Assembly (NCBI RefSeq): GCF_026151205.1
Contig: NC_087083.1
Coordinates: 9,979,460-10,043,459, forward strand
From: Bolinopsis microptera
Lineage: Eukaryota; Ctenophora; Tentaculata; Lobata; Bolinopsidae
DNA length: 64,000 bases
Direction of reading: 5' to 3'
Under the pieces are notes generated by a model. The model worked only from the letters and a program-made list of their open reading frames with translations. It had not been told where the DNA came from and made no database searches. Made by a program: the position numbers and the translations under genes. Positions 45,903 to 57,936 of this stretch are shown one piece after another. Numbering within the stretch: position 1 is the stretch's first letter; the number at the start of each line of letters is the position of its first letter.

Positions 45903-46663
45903 TTATAAACCCCTCCGGGATAGAACAAGATTCTGATAATCCCGGCTCCCGCTAAATAGATTCTGATAATCCCGGCTCCCGCTGTTAGTTTTTTCCCGCT
46001 GAATAAATAACCCCGGCACAGCTTTTATAATCCCGCCCCGCTAATTTGGCTCAACAAGATTTGTTTTGTTTTGATATTCCATGAGAATTTCAACCGCGTA
46101 CTGTCACGTGTTTTGATGACGTGTATCACGTGACTAACTACTACGACGCGCATTGGTAAAAAATGTCACGTGACCTATGGCTTAACGTAAGAACTATAAA
46201 TACACTCGATCTACGTATCGGTCTAATTGCAGGCGCTGGCAAAACTCCAGCACACTACATTACTTAAACTCTTACATTAATTGGACCAGTTCCAAAACTT
46301 GTCTCGACGGTTACATTTGATTTTGTCCGGTTCGGTTAATTTTGTCGAGTTTGATATAAGCCATGTATTATAGTCGTCTACTTTGATGAACTTCATGACA
46401 CGATTAGATATCATTATTAGCTTTTATCGCTTGCCAGGCTTAACTCGACGCCGGCCCTTATCGATATTCATATTCATTCAACGTTCTGACTGAGGAATAG
46501 TGTTTAGATATAACGCCAATTTCAAAAGTCATAGTACCTTAGTTGTATTTATTTGGAAGTCCCCAATTCCATTTCATATTTTCCATAATGATCTCATATA
46601 GCTAGAATTAAGAGTAAAATGTCAAATTTGTTGGTCCTAGCACTAACCCGGAGGGGTTTATAA
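45903..46663. mobile_element. Inverted-repeat element TTATAAACCCCTCCGGG
   Basis: Perfect 17-bp termini 761 bp apart. The left side has two copies of TTCTGATAATCCCGGCTCCC. The interior contains TCACGTG words and a CTATAAATACA TATA-like sequence near 46195, but no long frame. Confidence 0.7.
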
Positions 46664-46842
46664 CACATAACACCGGCACGCTTAAGTTATATTAAAATAA
46701 CCCCTCGTGCTAAAGCACGTCGGGGTTATTTTCATAATAATCCCTCGTGCTTCGCACTCGAAATTATTATAAATTTTTCCCGCGCGTCGCGGGAAAAATT
46801 GAAATATAATCCCTGCGCATGCCGGGGTTATGTGTGTTATAA
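46658..46842. repeat. Cluster of nested hairpins with TTATAACACA ends
   Basis: Outer arms TTATAACACATAACACCGGC and its approximate complement at 46818-46842. Inside are three separate hairpins, ATAACCCC...GGGGTTAT with GTGCTAAAGCAC, ATAAT...ATTAT, and AATTTTTCCCGCG...CGGGAAAAATT. A related structure occurs at 61840-61954. Confidence 0.75.
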
Positions 46843-47672
46843 TAGGCCAGCTTTCAGAATAAGCAGCCGTGTTCTACTGCACCCAAGAGCATGTTATGAG
46901 TTAATACTAATTGGAATTTCCTGGTCCCCATAAGTTATTGAGAACTAATGTTATTGAAAACTTAATACGTTATTCAAGTTATTTTCAATAACCAGTGAGA
47001 GTAGACAGGAAACTTGAACGTGCAAGTGGTGGCCACGGCCATTAGCACGTGTATACTGTAATTGCGCAAACTGTGTCCTGTTCCAATGCGAATAGAGCTT
47101 TAATCCAAAATATTTCGAGATAGCAGTTGACCAACAAACTAGGACCAGTGACCAAACTTTTGAGGGGGTCCCGGACCCCAACCGCCAAACGGTACCCGCG
47201 GGGCAGCCACGCCCATATTTGGTCCAAATTAGGCCCAATTTAGCCAAATACCCTGAACATGCCCAAAACCCAATATTACTTTATAGTTGCTGAACAGAGA
47301 ATATTGTGAAGCAGGTGAGTTAGGTTTTAGCTGACATCTAATTATAGACCTCATTATAGATATGGAGCCTATCACACAAAATATGGAGTCAAATCTATTG
47401 TCCTGTTAAAATAATGTTTTTAAAAGTATTTTTAACAAGATTTTTCAAGTTTATTGTTTAAGTATGAAGCTTATTCTAACTTGACTTGCCAGTGATTTAG
47501 TCTTATGGAGGCGGTTATCTGGGGTAGATTGGACTTAGCTCCGACATAGTAGTAGTCTAGTCAAATAAGGATTCGTGTTGACGTCATGGTGTCAAAAAAC
47601 CCCAAAAAACAAATACTTAAAATAGCTACATATGAGTGACTGATAAGTGACAAGCTAAGTGGCTAACTAAGA

Positions 47673-47895
47673 GAAGAAACCCCGAGAAGGAACCCCGAGA
47701 AGGAACCCCGAGAAGGAACCCCGAGAAGGAACCCCGAGAAGGAACCCCGAGAAGGAACCCCGAGAAGGAACTCCAAGAAGTAACCCCGAGAAGGAACCCC
47801 GAAAAGGAACCCCAGGAAGTAACCCCGAGAAGGAATCCCGAGAAGGAACCCCGAGAAGGAATCCCGAGAAGGAACCCCGAGAAGGAACCCCATCA
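47673..47895. repeat. 13-bp minisatellite GAACCCCGAGAAG
   Basis: About 17 units with few changes. No gene context. Confidence 0.92.
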
Positions 47896-49855
47896 TCTCC
47901 TGATTTTATAACCTTCGCTTTTTACTTATTATGATCATTCTGGTATCAATGTTTGTCGTATTGCTTACAAACTGTATTTTCTCTACGCTGCTTATCAACA
48001 CTTAACATTTTTATATTCTCGGCGGATTTCCAAATACCCATCGAAAAAACCCCGATTGTTTCACTGAACAGCAAATAATTTTGAAAGTAAGGACATGGAT
48101 CATTTATCTTTAAATTGATGATTTCTCAGCCAAGACGAAAAATACTCTTTAAGAATAATTACTTCACGCCAGTTCAGACGATAACATTACTTACGACAAG
48201 TATGCTAGACCTCTAATAATAGATGTGGTATTCTGGGTCTATAAGTACTGGGGAGTAGTTGTGATTCCTGAACCTGTTCGAAGTGTCAGGCGAACTGTTT
48301 CCGGTAGTTTACCGGCCTCTATAAATAGTAAGTTGGGAAACTTTAGAAGTATTTCGTGGCTCGGCGCGCGCCCTACAGGTCGTGAAGCCGTTAAAAAACT
48401 TTTTTAAACGCTTGTGATACGCTGGTATTTAAAATTATATTGTGCAATCGTTTTGGATGTTATGTTGAATGTTATGTTGGATGTTATGTTGGATGTTAGG
48501 TTTTGATGTTTTGCTTGTTCTGGGCTTCAACAAATATATAAATCATTTTTTATTGCATCAACTGTTATAAAACACAATCATAACCTCATCTAAAAGCTCA
48601 CTTATTAGGCTTTTTCTTTCGAAGACATAGATTGCTTTGCTACTAGACGAAGTTCAATAACAATCCACTAGAAGTTCTACTTCTGTCTCGAAAAATTGTA
48701 CGTTTGCGAACTGTAAAAAAAGATTTCGTAGCTGAGGATTGATGTGAACTCTCCAAACACACAAACAAACAAGACGAAGTTCGATAATAATCCACTAGAA
48801 GTAGAAGTTCTACTTCTGTCTAGAAAGATAAAGGTTGTTAAAACAACAAGATTTCGTAGCTGAGGATTGATGCCATATATATCGGTTAAAAGATCAGTTA
48901 CTAGGTTACATTTAATATACACGTGGATATTAGGAGTAATAATTACACTTTATTTCATGGTCACATCATGCATATTTCAGATTTTACCCAATAACGTTTT
49001 AATAAAGCCATAATTACAACATCATAATTACAACATCATAATTACAACATCATAATTTAATAATTCTCCTCTCCACTTTCTTCTCGTTACTTCTCCAGTT
49101 CGAACTTGATTGTTAAACTTTAAAAACTGGCATGTAAGTCATTTAGACACGCCCTCCACAGTAATGAATGGTCTGAATTCAGATCACGTGTTGATTTACC
49201 ACGTTTACCACCTCGTATATATAATTATAATTATGAAGTTGGATCATGTGGGTTTTTTCAACATTTTCCGATCGCATGTTAAGTTGTTAAACTGCACTTT
49301 AGCAGTTACAGTAGACACGCACTTGGCAATAATTAATGGCGTGATTCTACAAAGATTATAGTTATCACGTTATCGTTGTTAAGACTTTTGCCACCAAGTA
49401 TATATAAAGAATTTGTCATTTATTGAACGTCATATTATATTAGTCATATATTAGTCATTTATTTGTCATTTATTTATCGTTTATTTTTCATTTAATTGTC
49501 ATTTAATTGCCATTTATTTGTCATATTTATTGAATGGTGTGATTCTGTGCAGATAATTATTATCCCGTTGTTAAGACAAGTACAACTTCTTCTCGCAAGC
49601 AGAATCGTCCAACTATAACTGTAACGTATTACTGTAACGTATTACAGCAGTATAGAGTTATATATAGTATATAGAGTTGTTATTGTGCGCACTGCATCTT
49701 GTTTATTAATTGAGATGTTGCGAGCGACGCTAGACGGTGTTGTAGATTACTTTTTCGTGTGTTTTTGTAGTTTGTTTTTGATAGTTTTATGTTAAAAGTG
49801 CTGTTTTTTATTGATTGAAGATTTAAAATTTTATGTAATTGGTAACTGTTGGTTG
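47896..49855. other. Intergenic, no gene seen
   Basis: Contains a roughly 130-bp tandem duplication (48650-48740 and 48770-48870, sharing ATTTCGTAGCTGAGGATTGA), short TGTTGGATGTTA and CATAATTACAA repeats, and TTATTTGTCATT repeats near 49.45 kb. Confidence 0.5.
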
Positions 49856-49860
49856 AGGCA

Positions 49861-50513
49861 CTGTACTGGCCCTGTACTGGCCCTGTGCTGGCCCTGTGCT
49901 GGCCCTGTGCTGGCCCTGTGCTGGCCCTGTGCTGGCCCTGTACTGGCCCTGTACTGGCCCTGTGCTGGCCCTGTGTTGGCCCTGTGCTGGCCCTGTGCTG
50001 GCCCTGTACTGGCCCTGTACTGGCCCTGTGCTGGCCCTGTACTGGCCCTGGACTGGCCCTGTGCTGGCCCTGTACTGGCCCTGTACTGGCCCTGTGCTGG
50101 CCCTGTACTGGCCCTGTACTGGCCCTGTACTGGCCCTGTGCTGGTCCTGTACTGGCCCTGTACTGGCCCTGTGCTGGCCCTGTACTGGCCCTGTACTGGC
50201 CCTGTACTGGCCCTGTGGCCTGTACTGGCCCTGTACTGGCCCTGTACTGGCCCTGTATTGGCCCTGTACTGGCCCTGTGGCCTGTACTGGCCCTGTGGCC
50301 TGTACTGGCCCTGTGGCCTGTACTGGCCCTGTGGCCTGTACTGGCCCTGTACTGGCCCTATACTGGCCCTGTGGCCTGTACTGGCCCTGTACTGGCCCTG
50401 TACTGGCCCTGTACTGGCCTGTACTGGCCCTGTACTGGCCCTGTGGCCTGTACTGGCCCTGTACTGACCCTGTACTGGCCCTGTGCTGGCCCTGTACTGG
50501 CCCTGTACTGGCT
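49861..50513. repeat. 12-bp minisatellite CTGTACTGGCCC
   Basis: Over 50 units of CTGTACTGGCCC or CTGTGCTGGCCC, with late units shortened to a GGCCTGTACTG spacing. All three plus frames are open over 600 bp only because 12 is a multiple of three. The Trp/Pro-rich translations are not credible proteins. Confidence 0.95.
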
Positions 50514-52117
50514 GAACTGTTTCATTTCGGTCGTTTGCTGCTTTTTTCCAGAAGACAGGAGCAATAACTGAAAGTAGTTACGAGGTACGAGTTATGAGTT
50601 ACCAGGCTGCAATGCTGAAATTAACTTGTTAGTAAATTCGACTGTACTCATCACTGTAAATTAAGTTACCAACTCAGTAAAAATTATAAAAAGATGAAAG
50701 GGATGTAAAAAGTAAAGCCAGGAGCTGTTATTGACGTTGAGAGAGGCGGTGAAAAATTCAAATTGATAAATTTCATAGAAATAAAACTTTTCACTTCTTG
50801 GTAGTGACTTCTCACCGATGAAAGACTTGCGACGGTTGTCTTACTCTTATTTTCTTAGTACTTTAGTAATGAAAAAAAGGAGAGAAAAATGTATCTGCTA
50901 TTTATAGTTCAAAGCATTTTATTAATTAGTTGCCACATAATAATTTTTACCCATAGCTGCGGGGTACTGTACAAAAATGTCGGTCTAAATAGTTTACCTT
51001 TTTCTGATTCTATAAATAAACTTGTCAAATTAGGGCTTATCGAAAGTATCAAAAGTTGAAGCAACGCCGGCTGGCGATGATTTTCACTCCCACAGAACTT
51101 AACCCCACCTGCCAATACCCTGAACTTTACCTTTGACATTCTCCAGATACCCTGTTGACATATATATTGGTTCTAATTCAGTGCAAGATTTTCCAGTTAT
51201 CTGTATCTAGTTCTACGTTGTTACAGACGGAGTTAAGAAACGTCCGAATCAGTCAGAAACAGCCGAAATCGAACTGGAATATCGGATGTTTCCCAGACTG
51301 AATTACGAGCAAGGCTAGTCTGATTTGTGTTATTTAACCTGACAGATGAATCAGTTGAAGCTTCGCCTTCCTGCCTTTCTAGCAACATCTTGTATCAAGG
51401 CTAGCCGGATCAGGGGAGATAAGCTGTAAACATTTTTTTCAATATTTTAATCTTTCGTTCCATGAACTAAAAGATTAAGCCATATTGCAATTGTTATCAT
51501 CTTCAGTATCTACTTATTCAAAGTTAAAACCGTTTGAAGCCGTGTAGCCAGTTGGAGTCACCTAAACATTTTATTTCATATCCGTCCTATGTTATTTCCA
51601 ATAGGAGGTTAAACTTCATGTTATATTTCAAAAACTCATGATACAATAACCAATATATCTAGTCAGCAGTTCCCTTTGGTCTCATCAAAGGTTTTCTCCG
51701 TTTATCATAACCGACAAGGGAGGTGTATTCGCACTTGGTACTTACTAATACTACTTAACGTAGTAAATCGTTCCTTACTTAATTGTCGGCCTGTAAAAAG
51801 AGTTCCTCAGATTATAGCGATTTATCGTTTTATCGTTTTATATACCACCTTTTTTTCTATTATATTTATATCAGAAATTGAGATAGCACCAGGAATATAC
51901 TCCTTTCTGAGTTATGAGTTTATTGATTACCAGATCCTATTTCCTTAGAATCGATCTGGATTGTAGAATTAATCTGTAATTTGATATTTCAATGAAGTTA
52001 ATTGACAGTTTCGTTTGATCAGATAACATTGATATCAAGGATTAATGATTGGGCCTCACTTTCTGAGGTGTTCATTTGCATCCAGAATTCTGAATTAGTC
52101 TTCATCTTGTGCAGTGA
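50514..52117. other. Intergenic, no gene seen
   Basis: AT-rich, with short frames only and no recognised repeat family. Confidence 0.45.
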
Positions 52118-52295
52118 AAGCCCGATTTATCGCAGTTTGCGGTAAATCGGGACGCAGTAAATCGGTGTATGTGGTAAATCTGTGTTTGTGGTAAATCAGT
52201 GTATGTGGTAAATCGGTGTATGTGGTAAATCGGTGTATGCAGCAAATCGGTGTTTGTGGTAAATCGCGACGCAGTAAATTGGGGTGTTACTGTAT
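52118..52295. repeat. Repeat of GGTAAATCGGTGTATGT
   Basis: About nine units of roughly 17 bp. Related TTTGCGGTAAATCGGGG words occur at 38662-38690. Confidence 0.8.
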
Positions 52296-54340
52296 TACAA
52301 GCGTTGCGAGATGAGTTCAAGAACACCCCTAGCCTGTCAGAATAACTGCAGCATAATTTTTAGTCTATCCCTGTGCTGGCCCAACAATCAAAGAATCAAG
52401 TCTGTGACCTAATCAAGCTAACACTCTAATATTAATAAGAGTTTGCCAGGCTTTGGGAAGGACTCCTAGAACTAATCAAGATGAGACCCAGCTCCTTTTT
52501 TTATTTATATTTCAAAACAATCACAGTTTGTTCGTTTTGTTCGTTCTGTTTGTTTTGTTTTGATCAGTTTGTTCGTCGTTGAAAGTTGTAGTTTGTACAG
52601 TAATTACACCACACGAGATGGTAACTGCAACCACTTTATCTGCGCCCCATTATTATATACTGTAACTGTGTATCGTGTGATGTTTTAAACTTACCCATGA
52701 CTGTACACAACTGGCGCCAGGTATACCTTGTACACCAGTAAATTGACATAGAGAGACCTATATCAGAGTTTGAAACTTTGTTGTACTGTACAGGCTCCAG
52801 TTTTCTACCACATGAACTAAACTAATTGGCAACGACTAGAGTCCAGGGGTCGACCGAGTCCTCGGCCTCGGTCAAAATCGTCTATTCATGGTTGACCCTG
52901 CTAGAGACTAAGGACCTATATCCAAGTTGTACAATGTACACTGACCACACTCCTTGGGAGTTGTTACAGAACCCCAATGAGCAGCAGCTATCAACACAGG
53001 TACCAACAATGTGTCATACTGTTGAGTGCAGACACCCCGACAATACGGCTAACTGGCAGCACAGTGTCCACACTTTCTGCACACTGCACACTGCACAGGG
53101 TTCTGGGTTCTCTGTTCATAGCGCCACAATTTTGTAGGTTTATTGTTTAAAGTAACGTTTATTCTCGTATTTTTTCTCCGAATCTGCAGGATCGTATCAA
53201 AGTATTTGTTTGTTTCACACTTCAGACTTACCCCGACAATATTACTTACCAGGGGAACATGTAGTATAATGTCCGGGAACTTTCTCTAGTTTGTATCAGG
53301 TTAGGGTGTATTGTAAAGGTGTAAAATTTATAGGGTATAATGCATATTGTGCAGGGGTAGAGTTAGGGTTTATAATTATTGTATTGTTCAGAAAGTGCAT
53401 CATAAAAGCAGAGATTTGTAGGTTTGAGGTTGGTTGATTATAAACCCGGTTGCATTGTTTATTCTGATTGATCGGAGTATTGTTCTTTTAATTCGGGTTA
53501 ACTTTTAAACCAACGCTGATTTTTGTATGTGTCTTATTTTTCTCTAAATCTACAGGATGAGGATGTGCAATGAGGATGTGTAATGAGGATGTGCAATCGC
53601 TGATTAGATCGTTTTTTTGTGTGATAATTTTACTGTTTTGTCGCTTGCAAATTTATATTGTTACTAGTTCTGAGGAGTAAAACTAAAATATTAGTGAGGT
53701 TTTATCTGCATCCCATTAGCTCAAGACTCAGCCGCATATTTACATTCATAATCTTGCAAGTAAATATTATTCGGCATAGCATAATCAGGAGATTCTATTT
53801 TGAGAAAGTAACACCATTGTAACACCATTGTAACACCATTGTAACACCATTGTAACACTATTGTAACACTATTGTAACACTATTGTAACACTATTGTAAC
53901 ACCATTCTGCATTCTATTATATTCACCCTGGTCGGTAATAATTACATAGTTCAGTTCGTTTTCAATTTTTAATTTTAATTTTCAGTACGTTTTACCTAAC
54001 AATATCATTTTTTAGCTAGCAGAATGGTTTTCAGAGGGCATTAATGAAATTTACTATGAGCTGGTCCTAAGTCCAGACGCCATTTTATTCTTTGTAATTT
54101 TCAATAACCCTGTCTAGTCATTGACTACTGATAGGTAATTATTACGTAGGTAATTATTACATAGGTAATACCACTCGCACTATATTCAGTAGTCACCAGC
54201 TGTTGCGAGTCATCCTAATCAGCGTGAATGCCCGTCCTTTGGACGAGGTTACATTATAACGTGGTATGTGATAGTTGATGTAGTATGTTTTAAGGTTTTA
54301 GAACCTCATGGAACTTTAAACAACGAAGTAATAATTCAAA
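52296..54340. other. Intergenic, no convincing gene
   Basis: A 103-residue frame at 52826-53137 has no recognisable domain and no supporting splice sites. An 11-bp TAACACCATTG minisatellite is at 53808-53905. Confidence 0.45.
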
Positions 54341-54354
54341 ACCAACACTCATAT

Positions 54355-54830
54355 ATCTGATATCGGTTACTATTAGTATTCCTTGATATCGGTTACTATT
54401 AGTATTCCTACATATCGGGTACTATTAGTACCTATTCCTTGTGCATATCGGGTACTATTAGTATTCCTAGTACATATCGGGTACTATTAGTATTCCTAGT
54501 ACATATCGGTTACTATAATTAGTATTCCTTCATATCGGTTACTATTAGTATTCCTTCATATCGGTTACTATAATTAGTATTCCTTCATATCGGTTACTAT
54601 TAGTATTCCTTCATATCGGTTACTATAATTAGTATTCCTTCATATCGGTTACTATTAGTATTCCTTCATATCGGTTACTATAATTAGTATTCCTTCATAT
54701 CGGTTACTATAATTAGTATTCCTTCATATCGGTTACTATTAGTATTCCTTCATATCGGTTACTATAATTAGCATTCCTTCATTATATCGGTTACTATAAT
54801 TAGTATTCCTTCATATCGGTTACTTTTTGC
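54355..54830. repeat. Minisatellite CATATCGGTTACTATTAGTA
   Basis: About 17 units of 26-29 bp. Two unit types (ACTATTAG and ACTATAATTAG) largely alternate, suggesting higher-order expansion. Confidence 0.92.
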
Positions 54831-56755
54831 TGACTCTAGGATAAGATTTTCGTATTTATACCTACAATTTGTACCATTCACCATAATACTATCTAGAAGC
54901 TATGTATCAAAGTTTGAGAATATCCACGCATGAGTGAAAGAACCTGGGAGTCCATAACCTCCCACCTTACTTCTCTCACCGTACAAGCAGAAGTATCAGC
55001 TTAATTAATTAATCAATTAATTAGCAGCTTTAATTAATTGAGTATGACAAGGGACGGCACCCCTCGCTCTATCGGTATATCTCAGTATATCTACATATTA
55101 TTAACCTTGACCGTAACACACAGTACACCATGTATAGTACATGATAGTATTCCAACTATTTCGCGTACTAATACTGTCGTTGTACTACGGGGGTGCGTGT
55201 TGTATTCTTTAGGTGTGTACATTATGTGGCAGTGCGTTTGATACCTTGATAGGGTTTGTCCGTTTTTATTTATTGTTGAGGTTAGTTTGAATGGGGAACG
55301 TTCGTGATTGTTCAAAATTATATTGTTACACGCTGGTTACAGATGCCGTATGAAACAAGTACCTGTGGTGAAAAATGACAATTTCTTGGCCGATCAGCTA
55401 CCTTTTTTGACACTTCTCCAAAATATTTCGTGACTCTAAATTTAATGCTCGTTCTCAAAGTATACTTGTCTGTTTAAAATCATCTTTTATTGATTGATAA
55501 ACTCGACCTAGGCTCCAACTCCTTTACAAATCTTCCAGCCAAATGACAAGACTGGAAAGTTTCCAATTTACAATTTTTACTGCAGATTTACTTTTCCTTC
55601 TCTATCTCTTTATCCATCAGTGTTGACGTGATGAACTCTAAATCTTCGTCTAACCGCCTCACTCTTCACATTTGCAAATTTCCTACAAAATATTCGCTTG
55701 TATTAATAAAAATTGTTGCAAAATTCCGGCAACAAGGATCCAAAAATCTTAAAATGATTAAAACGTCCTGCTTTTCACCAGGAACGCAGTGATTAATCAG
55801 CGCGCACAACCATTAATAATATTACAGAAAGACAAAAAATACCCTGAATAAATAGTGAAGTCCTCAGTTAAATACCTTGCATGCATAACATAGTCTCCAA
55901 TAAAATGCACGGCATTGCGCCCATCTCACGTTATATCGACAAAATTAGGCATGGTAAGTGGTGCACTAGTGTGTTGGTTATAATGTCTTGATGTGTTGAT
56001 AGGGGTAGAAGTGACAGAAGGAAAATGAAAAAAGAAAGTTCGGGGTATGTGAGGCCAGAGCGACTGATAAGTTGGTGTTAGGCTCTGTTTCGATTCGGTA
56101 AATAGTTTTCATTCCTGAATCCTGGTTTTGGATAGTTATTGAATGCTTGTGTTGTTGCAGAGAATTCAATCAACCAGTTGGTTGATTTGACTGCTAGAAA
56201 AGTGTGCTTATTCCCGTAACGTCTGAGTTTAAATTTTGATTTCCATAATGTGAGCTCCATTAATATAATGCAGCCACTCATCTGAATACATGTTTTTTGA
56301 AAGCTCCTGCTACCACAATCTTTTGTATCACTTATATCATGTGTGTAATTTTGATTAATTACCTGTAGATCAATTAATTAATTGTCCTTGGTGTGGTGAA
56401 ACTTTAGTTGACATGTGAAGCCACAATGTACATCCATTAACGCCAAGGTTATTCGTGCCAAGAATTAATTTTGGCACAAACAAATTACGCTCTATCACTT
56501 TATCAAACCTTATATTCACAAGCTGTTTAATTTCTATTTGTATTGATGATTGATATTTTTCATTGATATTTTTCATTGGTACATTTTATCTGAAAGTTTC
56601 TTTTCCAAATACCAGCTGTTTCTCCGCCTCCCTTCCATTTCAGTAAAGTCCATTCATTTTCAAGTGTGGTTTATATGGGTTTAATTCACGTGGGAAGCCC
56701 TGAAAATTGAGGCGTGTCTATAAAAGTGTCTGAGCTTCCGAATTTCGATATTTCA
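54831..56755. other. Intergenic, no gene seen
   Basis: AT-rich. Small frames without domains. Confidence 0.45.
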
Positions 56756-56763
56756 GTAGCTTA

Positions 56764-56921
56764 CAGGGACAAAAGGAAATCGCGGCATGTACGGAATCGC
56801 GATTTTCCCATTATTTGCGACAAATTTTATGTATAGTTTAATGTATTATACTGTATAGTCTGTTAATATTCGCGGTATCGCGATTTTTTGCCAAAATAAT
56901 CGCGAAATCCTTTTGTCCCTG
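56764..56921. mobile_element. hAT-type MITE, CAGGGACAAAAGG family (copy 2)
   Basis: 158 bp, same termini and interior as the 10.6-kb copy but in the opposite orientation, with a perfect 8-bp target-site duplication GTAGCTTA (56756-56763 and 56922-56929). Confidence 0.92.
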
Positions 56922-57225
56922 GTAGCTTACCTTAATGTGGATGATAGGATTGATATTTCTTCTTCCATAAATATTAATTTATTGAATTTTAAGCAATAAC
57001 CATGTAATATTCATCATTAAATTACTCTGTAATTTGTTAGTGTACATAACATTGCGTAATAGTTTTATTAGATCCACCTAGGGAAGCAGCAAATGCCACC
57101 CCAATCTAGCAATCTATCAACACGCCCTCTCATTGTTACCATAGTTACCTGAAGTGTTACCTTGGGTACTGTATACTCGCTATCTAGCCCTGTACTGTTA
57201 CATCGGGTACTGTTCAATGTTCATG

Positions 57226-57312
57226 TTGAGAAAAGTGTGCAGACAACATAAAATTCTGTGCAGATAGGATTCATTTCAGTTTGTTTGCCAAAAATATGGA
57301 TGTGCAGTTATA
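57226..57312. repeat. Dispersed repeat shared with 19.1 kb
   Basis: Second copy of the repeat at 19075-19157, same orientation. Confidence 0.7.
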
Positions 57313-57510
57313 ATCGCTCTCGTGCGAGCAGCAAGGTTACCAGGTTAAGGTTTTTCCTACCCATGAACTGTATAATCTTGCAGCCCTACATGTTACATAG
57401 GGCTGGGTGTTAGTCAGTCAGGGAACTCTTACAGTTGGTATGTCATCTTAATGTCATCATACATCGTGCTGTGTTATTGAAGAGCTGATGAAGTTTAATC
57501 TTTTAGTGTT

Positions 57511-57936
57511 TGTTCTAGAACCTGAGGGTTTTGTTCTAGAACCTGGGGGTTTTGTTCTAGAACTCGGGGGTTTGTTTTAGAACCTGGGGGTTTGTTCTAG
57601 AACCTGGGGGTTTGTTCTAGAACCTGGGGGTTTGTTCTAGAACCTGGGGGTTTGTTCTAGAACCTGGGGGTTTGTTCTAGAACCTGGGGGTTTGTTCTAT
57701 AAGCTGGGGGTTTTGTTCTAGAACCTGGGGGTTTTGTTCTAGAACCTGGGGTTTTGTTCTAGAACCTGGGGGTTTGTTCTAGAACCTGGGGATTTTGTTC
57801 TAGAACCTGGGGGTTTGTTCTAGAACCTGGGGGTTTGTTCTAGAACCTGGGGGTTTGTTCTAGAACCTGGGGGTTTGTTCTAGAACCTGGGGGTTTGTTC
57901 TATAAGCTGGGGGTTTTGTTTTTGAACCTGAGGGTT
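57511..57936. repeat. 20-bp minisatellite with TTCTAGAACC palindromes
   Basis: About 20 units of GTTCTAGAACCTGGGGGTTT. About 17 contain TTCTAGAA, which matches the inverted TTCnnGAA core of a heat-shock element. Confidence 0.93.

Noticed and set aside
49811-50571. Three overlapping 218-240 residue frames rich in LALYWPCTGPV
   Set aside because: They are translations of a 12-bp minisatellite in all three phases, with no domain, splice or start context.
52826-53137. 103-residue plus-strand frame
   Set aside because: No domain, no convincing splice partners, and composition like surrounding non-coding DNA.
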